Assembly (NCBI GenBank): GCA_030748215.1
Contig: JASMMK010000015.1
Span: 62,001 to 126,000 of the forward strand
DNA length: 64,000 nucleotides
Direction of reading: 5' to 3'
From: Candidatus Scalindua sp.
GTDB lineage: Bacteria > Planctomycetota > Brocadiia > Brocadiales > Scalinduaceae
Shown here one piece after another: positions 36,068 through 44,282 of the stretch. Positions within the stretch are counted from its first letter, which is position 1, and each line of letters opens with the position of its first letter. The position numbers and the translations under genes were made by a program. Below the pieces are notes generated by a model. That model did not search any database, was not told where the DNA came from, and worked only from the letters and a program-made list of their open reading frames with translations.

Positions 36068-36295
36068 TTAAATATCATAGTCATGACTTATATTACTTTA
36101 AAGCAATTTTCAAGTCAAATTTCTAAAAAACAGAGATAATCTTCAGCTTATTGATAACGTGTTGTTTTTACTTGATTTAGACATTTCTTAAAGTTATCCT
36201 TATTTTGCAGGTAGGATGGGTTAAACGCAGTGAACCCATCATTTCTTGTTGGGTGCATTTCACTTCACCCAACATACTCTTGCTATAACAGTACT

Positions 36296-37969
36296 ATGAA
36301 AAAGACTACAAAGAATGGAACGGAATGGACTGTAAGGGATGGGTACGAGAATATTCCAGACATGTTTAACCCTGATGATCTCCTTTCGGACTTGAATGGT
36401 CAGAACCATACATTGGTAAAGGAGAACAGGGTGCGATCTGTTATCTCGATGCCGGGGTCGGATATAAGCAAAAATGGGATATATATTAAGTATTTCAAGA
36501 GAGGCGGTTGTTGCGAATACATAAAACATCTGTTTGTGCCTACCAAAGCCAGAACTGAGTGGGAGGTGGGAAACGCATTATTAACTAAAGATGTTAACAC
36601 CGCTCTTCCGCTTGCAATATCAGAGGGGAAGAGGCGTCTCCTTATTGTTACAGAGACGGTTACAAACAGTGAAGAACTCATGGAATTCTGCCATTCCAAT
36701 TATGAAGGCAGCGTGTCAGCGGAAAAGGAATCTGAAAAGAGGATACTGCTGGATAAACTGGCTCTGTTTATAAGAGATATTCATGGAAAGGGGTTCTGTC
36801 ACTACGATCTTCATGCAGGGAATATATTGATAAGGTTCAAAGATAAACAGAATGTTGCTGGATATGATCTGTACTTAATGGACCTTCATCGAGTGAAAAT
36901 ATTTCAGAGCATATCCGTCAGACAGAGGCTGTTTAATCTTGCACAGATCTTTAACTCACTGTCATCAATAATGACAAATGCTGATAAACTGGATTTTGTC
37001 AGGTCATATGGAAGTAATGCTCTTGGTAATATCACTGACGAGAAAGAACTCGCCAAACAAATAGATGAACAATCTGCGGTAATAAGGAATATTCATTATC
37101 GAAGCAGACTGAAAAGGTGTCTTAAGGAGAGCAGTGTATTTTCAAGAAAAAAGATTGCAAATATGAAGATGTTCTTCAGAAAGGGTTATGATACTGACAA
37201 TTTGCGTGAACTGATTGAGAAGCACAATATTGCATTGGTTAATAATGACAGTGCTGTGATTATGAAACGCGACTCCAAAACCGCATTAACACGTCGCACT
37301 TTTAATAATAAAACAGTTCAAAATGTTGTAGTGAAACAATATAGGGTCAGTTGTCCCGGATGCCTTGTTAAAAACATTTTCCGTGGTTCTGCAGGAAGGA
37401 AGGCATGGGTTGCCGGAAATGGTCTAAGGGTATATGGACTTAACACTCCTTTGCCACTGGCCTTAATAGAGAAAAAGATAGCCGGCATTACCACAGGTAG
37501 TTATTTAATAATGGAAGAGGTTAAAGATAGTCTGGAGATGGACAGATATATATTAAAGAATTTCAGTAATCGAAATGATTTGAAAAAGAAAAGTGAGTTG
37601 ATAAGGGCTTTCGCAAAGATTTTGGGAGAGATGCACAGCCATAACATCTTCCATCATGACCTGAAGACATGTAATATTATGGTGAAAGAGAAAGGCAAGT
37701 CGTTTGGCTTCACATTTCTGGATTTTGACAATGTCTCATTTAATGAAAATATAGCTGTTAGCAAAAGAGTGAAGAACCTGATACAGATAAATCTTTCCAC
37801 GCCAAGGCTGTTTACGTTAGCGGATAGGTTAAGATTCTTAAAGGAATACCTGGATCAATGCGGTATAACTAATGAAGAGAAGAATATACTGAGAGACGTA
37901 ATAAACCTCAGCAAGGCAGAAAAAATACTCTATGTATCATCACAGGGAGATGTGACAGAAGATTGGTAG
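36296..37969 (+). CDS. Tandem WaaP/lipopolysaccharide-kinase-like protein
   Basis: The protein of about 557 residues contains two LPS-kinase (WaaP/Kdo-kinase, RIO-like) domains. The N-terminal one has YIKYFKRGGC, then GFCHYDLHAGNILIRF with catalytic Asp and Asn and YLMDLHRVK as the metal-binding Asp. The C-terminal one has VVKQYRVSC, then NIFHHDLKTCNIMVKE and FTFLDFDNVS. Both therefore retain the HxDL...N...D set. WaaP phosphorylates heptose of the LPS core, which fits the nearby heptosyltransferase. I start at ATG 36296. Single-domain WaaP is about 250-270 residues. Confidence 0.85.
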   Translation: MKKTTKNGTEWTVRDGYENIPDMFNPDDLLSDLNGQNHTLVKENRVRSVISMPGSDISKNGIYIKYFKRGGCCEYIKHLFVPTKARTEWEVGNALLTKDVNTALPLAISEGKRRLLIVTETVTNSEELMEFCHSNYEGSVSAEKESEKRILLDKLALFIRDIHGKGFCHYDLHAGNILIRFKDKQNVAGYDLYLMDLHRVKIFQSISVRQRLFNLAQIFNSLSSIMTNADKLDFVRSYGSNALGNITDEKELAKQIDEQSAVIRNIHYRSRLKRCLKESSVFSRKKIANMKMFFRKGYDTDNLRELIEKHNIALVNNDSAVIMKRDSKTALTRRTFNNKTVQNVVVKQYRVSCPGCLVKNIFRGSAGRKAWVAGNGLRVYGLNTPLPLALIEKKIAGITTGSYLIMEEVKDSLEMDRYILKNFSNRNDLKKKSELIRAFAKILGEMHSHNIFHHDLKTCNIMVKEKGKSFGFTFLDFDNVSFNENIAVSKRVKNLIQINLSTPRLFTLADRLRFLKEYLDQCGITNEEKNILRDVINLSKAEKILYVSSQGDVTEDW

Positions 37970-38907
37970 ATATATCCTTCATAATTGTAAACTGGAATAC
38001 CCGCGATATCCTTATGGATTGTCTTGATTCAATTTATAAGACAGTTAAGGATATTGACTGGGAGATTTATGTTGTTGATAACAGTTCAACGGACGGGAGC
38101 CAGGCAGCGGTAAAGCAGAGATTCCCGGATGTAAAGCTCATAGAAAACGAGACAAATACCGGATTTGCCCATGCAAACAACCAGGCCCTCAGCATAATGC
38201 ATGGCAAATTCGCAGTCCTCCTCAACTCAGATGCTGTTCTTAAGGAGAACGCGATAAAGAAGCTGTTAGCATTTATGACCGGCAACCCTCGCGCCGGAAT
38301 AGCGGGTGTTCAGCTTTTAAATGAAGACGGCTCCAGGCAGAATTCAATAGACAATTTTCCGTCCACAGAGACAGAAATATTTAACAAAAGTATTCTTCGT
38401 CTCTTCTTTCCTGGAAAATATCCGAGTAAGAACATGAGTTATAATAACCCGATTGAGGTAGATTCTGTGATAGGTGCATGCATGATTGTCAGGAAAGAGG
38501 CGATGGACGAGGTAGGGACCTTTGATGAAGATTACTTTATTTTCTTAGAAGAGACAGATTGGTGCTTCAGGATGAACAAAAAAGGGTGGAAGGTTTTTCA
38601 TGTCCCTGATGCTGAAGTTTTCCACCTCTCAGGTCACAGCAAAAAGAGAACGCCCTGGAGATCGCAGATAGAATATTACATATCCCTGTACAAGTTTTTC
38701 AGAAAAAACAGAGCCCCGGCATCTTACCTTACACTGCGCATTCTGAAGCCGTGCAAGATTTTCATAAACCTTATACTAAACATATTAGGAAACCTGATAA
38801 CACTGTTTCAAAAAGAGGGGCTTAAAAACAGGTTGTTGAAATACTATAAACTGTCTGTATGGCACCTGCTCATGTGTCCGGATAGTATGGGCATTCAGAA
38901 AAAATAG
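37963..38907 (+). CDS. GT2 glycosyltransferase, rhamnosyltransferase-like
   Basis: The 314-residue enzyme has ISFIIVNWNTRDILMDCLDS at the start, then VYVVDNSSTDGSQAAVK-like spacing (IYVVDNSSTDGSQ), NTGFAHANNQAL and AVLLNSDAVL as the metal site. The pattern FFIFLEETDWCFRM (YFIFLEETDWCFR) holds the catalytic acid and is typical of WbbL-like rhamnosyltransferases. The start is a TTG overlapping the preceding kinase stop by seven bases; no other start is open. Confidence 0.88.
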   Translation: MVDISFIIVNWNTRDILMDCLDSIYKTVKDIDWEIYVVDNSSTDGSQAAVKQRFPDVKLIENETNTGFAHANNQALSIMHGKFAVLLNSDAVLKENAIKKLLAFMTGNPRAGIAGVQLLNEDGSRQNSIDNFPSTETEIFNKSILRLFFPGKYPSKNMSYNNPIEVDSVIGACMIVRKEAMDEVGTFDEDYFIFLEETDWCFRMNKKGWKVFHVPDAEVFHLSGHSKKRTPWRSQIEYYISLYKFFRKNRAPASYLTLRILKPCKIFINLILNILGNLITLFQKEGLKNRLLKYYKLSVWHLLMCPDSMGIQKK

Positions 38908-38913
38908 TGAAAA

Positions 38914-39654
38914 ATGGAAAAAATAGTTGATCAGAACCAAACGAACGGCTGTACAAATTCTACTAATGTGAAAAAGTTTTTTGATCAGGAGTGGGATTTA
39001 TATAAAAAAGTTGTCAAACTCAATTATATGGCCCATAAGGAAATACTTGAGATGTTACGCAAACTCTTCCGTTCGGTGCAGCCGCCTGTGTTCTCAGTAT
39101 TGGAGCTGGGATGTGGTGATGCTTCATTACTAGGCAGCGCCCTGCAGGGAACCGGGGTATCTGCTTACTGTGGTGTCGATATCTCACGTTACGCCCTGGA
39201 GATTGCAGAAAAGAATATGCAATTGCATCAATGTGATAAACGTTTTATAGAATGTGATTTGCTTGAAGGAGTTGGGAGGTTTGGTGCGGAGTTTGATGTA
39301 ATAGTAGCGGGTTTTTCACTTCACCATTTGATGAAAGAGGAAAAGGGACATTTTTTTGAAAAATGCCGTGCTGCGCTTAAATCACGAGGAACCCTTATTA
39401 TTTTTGATGAGGTATGTTATCCCGGAGAAAACAGAAACAGATTTTTCGATCGTTTCTCCGGGATCTGCTTGCAGGAATGGAATAAGTTAACCAATGATGA
39501 GAAGTCGCGTATATTTGATCATGTAAAGAATAATGATTATCCTGAAACATTTGAATTTTACAAACAGCTTGCGGAAGGGCATGGGTTCAAAGGATCACAG
39601 ATACTTTTTCAAGATAAACGCAAATTGTATGGAATATTAAGTTTCTCAACCTGA
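38914..39654 (+). CDS. SAM-dependent methyltransferase
   Basis: The 246-residue class I methyltransferase has the SAM motif I VLELGCGDASLLGSAL (about residues 61-76), then AYCGVDISRYALEIAEKN as motif II and VIVAGFSLHHLM as post-I. It probably methylates a sugar or a small molecule of the LPS locus. It starts six bases after the preceding glycosyltransferase and is the last gene of the arm; the next 150 bp lack a clear terminator. Confidence 0.88.
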   Translation: MEKIVDQNQTNGCTNSTNVKKFFDQEWDLYKKVVKLNYMAHKEILEMLRKLFRSVQPPVFSVLELGCGDASLLGSALQGTGVSAYCGVDISRYALEIAEKNMQLHQCDKRFIECDLLEGVGRFGAEFDVIVAGFSLHHLMKEEKGHFFEKCRAALKSRGTLIIFDEVCYPGENRNRFFDRFSGICLQEWNKLTNDEKSRIFDHVKNNDYPETFEFYKQLAEGHGFKGSQILFQDKRKLYGILSFST

Positions 39655-39806
39655 TCTGTTTTCTAAGGTTTTTCTCTGAATTTCCCTACTGAGTAGGACC
39701 TGAAAGTTGCTTCAAGGGGCACCTCGGGCTGCCTGATTTCCTCAGCGGTTAAATCCTTTTAAGAGAAGAGTGTCATAAGAATGTATAAATTCCAGGAAAT
39801 TAGATT

Positions 39807-40739
39807 ATGATTCATCTATTAACAAGGCTTTTCCCTTTGTGGGCGATCCTCTTATCCGCAACTGCATTTTTCTTTCCCTCTCTGTTTGTTGGGTTGAGAC
39901 CTGCAATTATTCCTTTGTTGTCAGTAGTAATGTTCTGTATGGGGATGACACTGAAATGGTCGGATTTCAGGGAAACAGTCAAGTCTCCAAAGATAATCCT
40001 GATTGGTGTCCTGCTTCAATATTTTGTGATGCCTCTGTCAGCTTACCTGATTTCAAGATCGTTTGGTTTATCACCTGAATACATTGCAGGTATGGTGCTC
40101 GTAGGAAGCAGCGCGGGGGGGACCGCTTCTAACGTAATCTGCTATCTGGCCAGGGGTAATGTGGCATTGTCAGTCACCTTAACACTGGCGTCTACGCTCA
40201 TTGCGGTATTTGCGATGCCTGCGCTTTCTCTACTCTACTTACATCAGATTGTACACGTTCCGTTCTTACAAATGATGTATAGTATATTACAGATGGTTCT
40301 TATACCTGTACTTGCCGGGACAACCATTAATACCTTTTTGAGTACCAGAGTAAAGAAGATTGGTTCTGTTTTTCCATTTGTTTCTACCATTGCCATAGTA
40401 GTAATTATCGCTATCATTATCGGTCTTAATCAAACAAAACTGAGAGAGGTCGGGATTATTATTATATGTGCTGTGATGGTACATAACATGTGCGGACTTT
40501 TAATCGGTTTCTGGCTTCCGAAGTCCCTTGGATATGATAATCGTACGTGCCGTACCCTCAGTATTGAGGTTGGTATGCAGAACTCAGGACTGAGTGTCGC
40601 ATTGGCCGTTAAGTATTTTTCTGTAATGGCAGCAATCCCGGGAGCACTGTTCAGTATATGGCACAATTTGTCCGGATCATTTCTCGCCGGATATTGGAGT
40701 TTTAGAAAATCCGGGGAGAAAGCAGAGGAAAATTGTTGA
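39807..40739 (+). CDS. Bile acid:sodium symporter (BASS) family transporter
   Basis: The 310-residue protein has about nine or ten membrane spans. Family motifs are VLVGSSAGGTASNVICYLAR (about residues 92-111) and IEVGMQNSGLSVALAV (about 252-267), the latter forming the sodium-site crossing helix. Close relatives move pantoate, pyruvate, bile-type acids or other organic anions with sodium; the substrate here is open. AGGAAA lies eight bases before the ATG. Confidence 0.9.
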   Translation: MIHLLTRLFPLWAILLSATAFFFPSLFVGLRPAIIPLLSVVMFCMGMTLKWSDFRETVKSPKIILIGVLLQYFVMPLSAYLISRSFGLSPEYIAGMVLVGSSAGGTASNVICYLARGNVALSVTLTLASTLIAVFAMPALSLLYLHQIVHVPFLQMMYSILQMVLIPVLAGTTINTFLSTRVKKIGSVFPFVSTIAIVVIIAIIIGLNQTKLREVGIIIICAVMVHNMCGLLIGFWLPKSLGYDNRTCRTLSIEVGMQNSGLSVALAVKYFSVMAAIPGALFSIWHNLSGSFLAGYWSFRKSGEKAEENC

Positions 40740-40773
40740 AATCCGGTAGCATTCTGTTTTAATGTCAATAACA

Positions 40774-40815
40774 CTTCGACGGAGTCGAAGGATAGCTCTT
40801 TGTCGCTGTAGCGAC
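40774..40815 (+). promoter_or_regulatory. Two adjacent perfect hairpins upstream of the VOC gene
   Basis: CTTCGAC-GGA-GTCGAAG (40774-40790) and GTCGCT-GT-AGCGAC (40802-40815) are perfect stems, 11 bases apart, ending 23 bases before the ATG of the VOC gene. They could terminate the transporter mRNA or mask translation of the VOC gene. There is no U-tract. Confidence 0.4.
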
Positions 40816-40838
40816 CCAACTTGATTGGATATAAAATT

Positions 40839-41210
40839 ATGACAAATATTTTCCCACTTAAAACGGTTAATACAATTCTCTATTGTAAAAAATGGCAGGA
40901 AACTGTTGATTTCTATAAGCACCATTTAAAGCTTCCGATTACCCATGACTCAGATTGGTTTATAGAGTTTAAATTGACAGAGACAGCGCATATCAGTGTT
41001 GCGGATGAGCAGAGGGCGTCTATCAAGAGCAGCGGCGGGGCGGGTGTTACGTTAGCACTGCAGGTTGAAGATATTGCCGGGACCTGGCAATTTCTGTGTG
41101 ACAGCGGTCTGAAAATAGACCCTGTCAGGGAACATGCATGGGGGGCACACGTCTTCTATTTCCTTGATCCAGAGGGGAATCGGATTGAGGTCTGGTCACC
41201 AAAGAAATAA
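40839..41210 (+). CDS. VOC-superfamily protein, glyoxalase/dioxygenase-like
   Basis: The 123-residue protein has the paired beta-alpha-beta modules of the VOC fold: TVNTILYCKKWQETVDFYKH, WFIEFKLTETAHISVAD, VTLALQVEDIAGTWQFL and VFYFLDPEGNRIEVWSP, the last carrying the metal-ligand Glu. Reaction unknown (lyase, resistance or dioxygenase types all share this fold). I take ATG 40839; an upstream TTG at 40821 overlaps the hairpin. It is probably co-directional with the transporter gene. Confidence 0.85.
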   Translation: MTNIFPLKTVNTILYCKKWQETVDFYKHHLKLPITHDSDWFIEFKLTETAHISVADEQRASIKSSGGAGVTLALQVEDIAGTWQFLCDSGLKIDPVREHAWGAHVFYFLDPEGNRIEVWSPKK

Positions 41211-41240
41211 CTTGTTGAGTGTCAAATGATAATAACGTTG

Positions 41241-42245
41241 TTATTGACCCTCTGCCCACTCTCTAACCCTTTTTGTCTCATGGCTTTCACCCATTACCAC
41301 GATTTCCGTTTCATCTTTGATTATAGATGAGCTCTCAGGATTGTATACAAAATCACCTCCTTTTTCTCTCATCGCGACTAGAAGTACCCTGGTATTATGT
41401 AACAGATTAGCCTGGGACAATGTCTGACCGACAAACTTTGAGTTTGCAGGTATTTTAACATCTTCAAATCTATAAGACTTGCCCTTTTGTGCACGCAGCA
41501 TCTTGTCGAGGAATCCGACGACGGCAGGTCTGATCAGTTCTGATACCATCCTCAGCCCTCCAATAGCGTTCGACAGTACGACAGAATTGGCACCTGCCAT
41601 TTTTAGTTTTTTTATCGTGTGTTCATCTATGCTCTTTGATACTATCCTCAAATTCTGATTCAGTTGTTTTGCCGTCAATGTAACAAACAGATTGTCCTTG
41701 TCGTCCGGAAGAACGGTAATCAGGCCTTGAGCCTTATGTATTCCGGCCCTTTCCAGGGCATCATCATTAATATACAGAATGTTATCAATTGCATTCAGTT
41801 CTTCAAGTTTTTCAGAATCAGTATCAACCACAACAAAGTCCCTCTTTGTCAGTTTCAACTCCTTTACGATTGTACTGCCAATATCGCCAACACCACATAC
41901 GATAAAGTGATTCTTTAGATTTGATATCTCTTTAAGCATTTTCCTCCTCCCAAAAACGTTTGTCAATTTACCCTCTACTACAAATCCAGTGACAGTACTC
42001 ACCACAAAAAGAAGGCTTCCCATTCCGAAAAGGATGATGAATATGGTGAGTATTCTGGCATATGGATTGGCAGACAGATCCTGTATCTCCCCGAATCCTA
42101 CAGTCGTAAGCGTTATAATGGTCATATAAATCGCATCGAGAAGAGACCATTCCGGACCGCCAAGTAACTTATAACCTGCTATGCCGCCGCCAATCGCAAT
42201 GAAAGTAGCAATCAGGCCTTTGATGAGACGATTTTTGAATTGCAT
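41241..42245 (-). CDS. Two-span K+ channel with RCK/TrkA-N and TrkA-C domains
   Basis: The 334-residue protein has span 1 (LIKGLIATFIAIGGGIAGY), a pore loop with the filter TTVGFGEIQ (about residues 46-54), and span 2 (ILTIFIILFGMGSLLFVVST). The Rossmann NAD/ligand domain starts at HFIVCGVGDIGSTIVKEL and is followed by a TrkA-C domain (after ~245). This is the MthK/Kch-like design of gated potassium channels. Filter GFGE replaces the commoner GYGD, a variation known in prokaryotic channels. The three genes 41241-44126 are spaced 3-17 bp apart, so an operon is likely. Confidence 0.92.
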   Translation of the reverse strand: MQFKNRLIKGLIATFIAIGGGIAGYKLLGGPEWSLLDAIYMTIITLTTVGFGEIQDLSANPYARILTIFIILFGMGSLLFVVSTVTGFVVEGKLTNVFGRRKMLKEISNLKNHFIVCGVGDIGSTIVKELKLTKRDFVVVDTDSEKLEELNAIDNILYINDDALERAGIHKAQGLITVLPDDKDNLFVTLTAKQLNQNLRIVSKSIDEHTIKKLKMAGANSVVLSNAIGGLRMVSELIRPAVVGFLDKMLRAQKGKSYRFEDVKIPANSKFVGQTLSQANLLHNTRVLLVAMREKGGDFVYNPESSSIIKDETEIVVMGESHETKRVREWAEGQ

Positions 42246-42261
42246 AATATACTATTGTCAA

Positions 42262-43272
42262 TTAGTTGAGTATTAAATCCTCAAGCGGATTTTTGCCTGA
42301 TTTTATCATCTCTCCAACCATTTTAACCCGCAGGATCCTTTCCGGGCTTGCCGGATGGGAACGAAGAAAGCTTTTTGACCGGCTTCTGGGAATCTCCAGG
42401 GCGAAACGTTTCCAGAGAGCAGCTCCTTTTTCTATATCATAGCCTGCATTATGTGAGTAGATAAGGCCCAGGTAATCTGCCTCCCGTTCATTTTTCCTGC
42501 TGTATGGTGCGTACAGTGCCTGGGTGGTGAGAGGGGCGAAGGGCCCTGTAAGGCCACCCAGCGTGCCACATAATGTGGCCATGGTGATGTTCTTGGGCAG
42601 GTGCTTGGCGGTAAGATGTGCCAGCTCATGTCCCATTATGACTGCAAGCTCATCATCATCCTCTACAAAGTGGACCATCCCTGTTGTAAATTCTATACCG
42701 GTAAACTTTGCGTATGCATTAATCTTTCCTGTCTCCTTAAGGCGAATGCGTACGTATGGCTTCTCTTCAGGTTCCAGATCAAATGAGAGTTTCGTACCAT
42801 CTCTTTCTACCACTACGGTGGAGATTTTGTCTGGCCTAAAAGTAACATGTCCACTCTCCTTGATCTCTTTACCACCTATTTTCTTTATAATATCACCTTC
42901 TTTAATGCCTGCAAGGTCAGCTATATAATCGTCTATTACACCAACAACAACACATCCATCCTCTGTCGGCAGTTTATAATAACTGGCAAAATTTTCACTG
43001 TTATCTACGACAAGTGCGCCTATCACAGCATGCTTTTTGAATGTTCCTTCCGGCATAATACTCAGAACTTTAAGGCCCACCTTCCATACACTGACCAGAT
43101 CTCTTATATAAATCTCTGTCGCCATCGCCTCGATTTCATCTTCCAGCTTTTTCAATTCACTTTCAGAAATTGGTGGGCCGGTGTTAGTACTCGCACAGCC
43201 GGTTACCAATAAGAAAGCTGCTAAAACAGTAGATAGTACAATTCTGGCTGCCATGGTTTTCTGTTTATACAT
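42262..43272 (-). CDS. M48-family metalloprotease lipoprotein with PDZ domain
   Basis: The 336-residue protein has a lipobox (LLVTGCAS) after a hydrophobic start, a PDZ-like domain (VIDDYIADLAGIKEGDIIKK, about residues 118-137) and a zinc-binding HELAHLTAKHL (about 214-224), with NEREADYLGLIYSHNAGYD providing the third ligand. It resembles BepA/LoiP-type periplasmic proteases that survey outer-membrane proteins. PDZ before the catalytic domain is less common. It lies between the K+ channel and cysQ genes in a tight operon. Confidence 0.88.
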   Translation of the reverse strand: MYKQKTMAARIVLSTVLAAFLLVTGCASTNTGPPISESELKKLEDEIEAMATEIYIRDLVSVWKVGLKVLSIMPEGTFKKHAVIGALVVDNSENFASYYKLPTEDGCVVVGVIDDYIADLAGIKEGDIIKKIGGKEIKESGHVTFRPDKISTVVVERDGTKLSFDLEPEEKPYVRIRLKETGKINAYAKFTGIEFTTGMVHFVEDDDELAVIMGHELAHLTAKHLPKNITMATLCGTLGGLTGPFAPLTTQALYAPYSRKNEREADYLGLIYSHNAGYDIEKGAALWKRFALEIPRSRSKSFLRSHPASPERILRVKMVGEMIKSGKNPLEDLILN

Positions 43273-43274
43273 TA

Positions 43275-44126
43275 TTAATTAAGAGTGAGACCTTGTCTGC
43301 TTACGATAAAAAAAGGATTCAACAGATTGCTTTTATTATAGCTCAGTGGCTCGTTGGTTTGTGTATCTATTACCGTGCCTTCTGCCTGTTCGACAATTGC
43401 CTGGCCTGCTGCGGTATCCCACTCCATTGTGGGGCCAAATCTCGGATAAACATCGGCTTTCCCCTCTGCCACGAGGCAGAGCTTCAGTGAACTGCCGGAC
43501 GAGATAAATTCAACATTTTCGTACTTTTCATTTAATCGTTCTACAAATTCTGAGAATTCTTCTGAGGTGTGTGATCGACTCCCAATAACGGCAAAAGATG
43601 TTTTGTTATTATTATCGAGGGGGAGTTTTTGAGATTTGCCTAACAGCTCTTCTATTGATAAATCATCGGTTAGTATTTCGCTGTTTTCTAACTTATATGT
43701 TCCAATGTTTACGGCCGCAAAGTAGAATACATCCTTCACGGGTATGTAGATAATGCCGAGGACAGGTTTATGTTTGTGTATGAGTGCAATATTTACCGTG
43801 AACTCCCCATTTCTCTTAACAAACTCCTTTGTTCCGTCTAGAGGGTCAACAAGCCAGAAATACTCCCATTTCTTTCTCTCTTCATAGGAGATCTCTTTTC
43901 CCTCTTCGCTTAATATGGGTACTGTGGAGTTATTGACGGTTGCAGTTTGTTCCAGAACATTCTCAATGATTTTGTTCGATTTTTTGTCTGCCAGAGTTAG
44001 TGGAGATTTGTCATCTTTCTGCTCAACCTCAAAATCTGAGTCGTATACATCAAGAATTGCTTCTCCCGCACGTTTTGCGGCAAGAATAGTAGTGAGAATA
44101 AGCTTGTCGTACTGAATGGTATCCAT
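43275..44126 (-). CDS. cysQ: 3'(2'),5'-bisphosphate nucleotidase, CysQ-like
   Basis: The 283-residue inositol-monophosphatase-superfamily enzyme removes the 3'-phosphate from PAP or PAPS during sulfur metabolism. Motifs: SPLTLADKKSNKII, then LSEEGKEI and WLVDPLDGTKEFVKRNGEFT (about residues 92-111) with the metal-binding D-x-x-D-G-T, and the end MEWDTAAGQAIVEQAEG. Length is normal. The stop is followed after two bases by the protease gene, which suggests co-transcription. Confidence 0.92.
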   Translation of the reverse strand: MDTIQYDKLILTTILAAKRAGEAILDVYDSDFEVEQKDDKSPLTLADKKSNKIIENVLEQTATVNNSTVPILSEEGKEISYEERKKWEYFWLVDPLDGTKEFVKRNGEFTVNIALIHKHKPVLGIIYIPVKDVFYFAAVNIGTYKLENSEILTDDLSIEELLGKSQKLPLDNNNKTSFAVIGSRSHTSEEFSEFVERLNEKYENVEFISSGSSLKLCLVAEGKADVYPRFGPTMEWDTAAGQAIVEQAEGTVIDTQTNEPLSYNKSNLLNPFFIVSRQGLTLN

Positions 44127-44282
44127 TAATTGATTATCATAAAAAATGTCTAATTTTCAACAAAATTATAATTAAATAAACATGATAAAACGTACATGAT
44201 CTATTTACTTGAGTAGAACGAATTGTTATGATTAATATTCTGCATTTTCGTAAAGATAGAACATTAAAATATAGAGCTGAAA

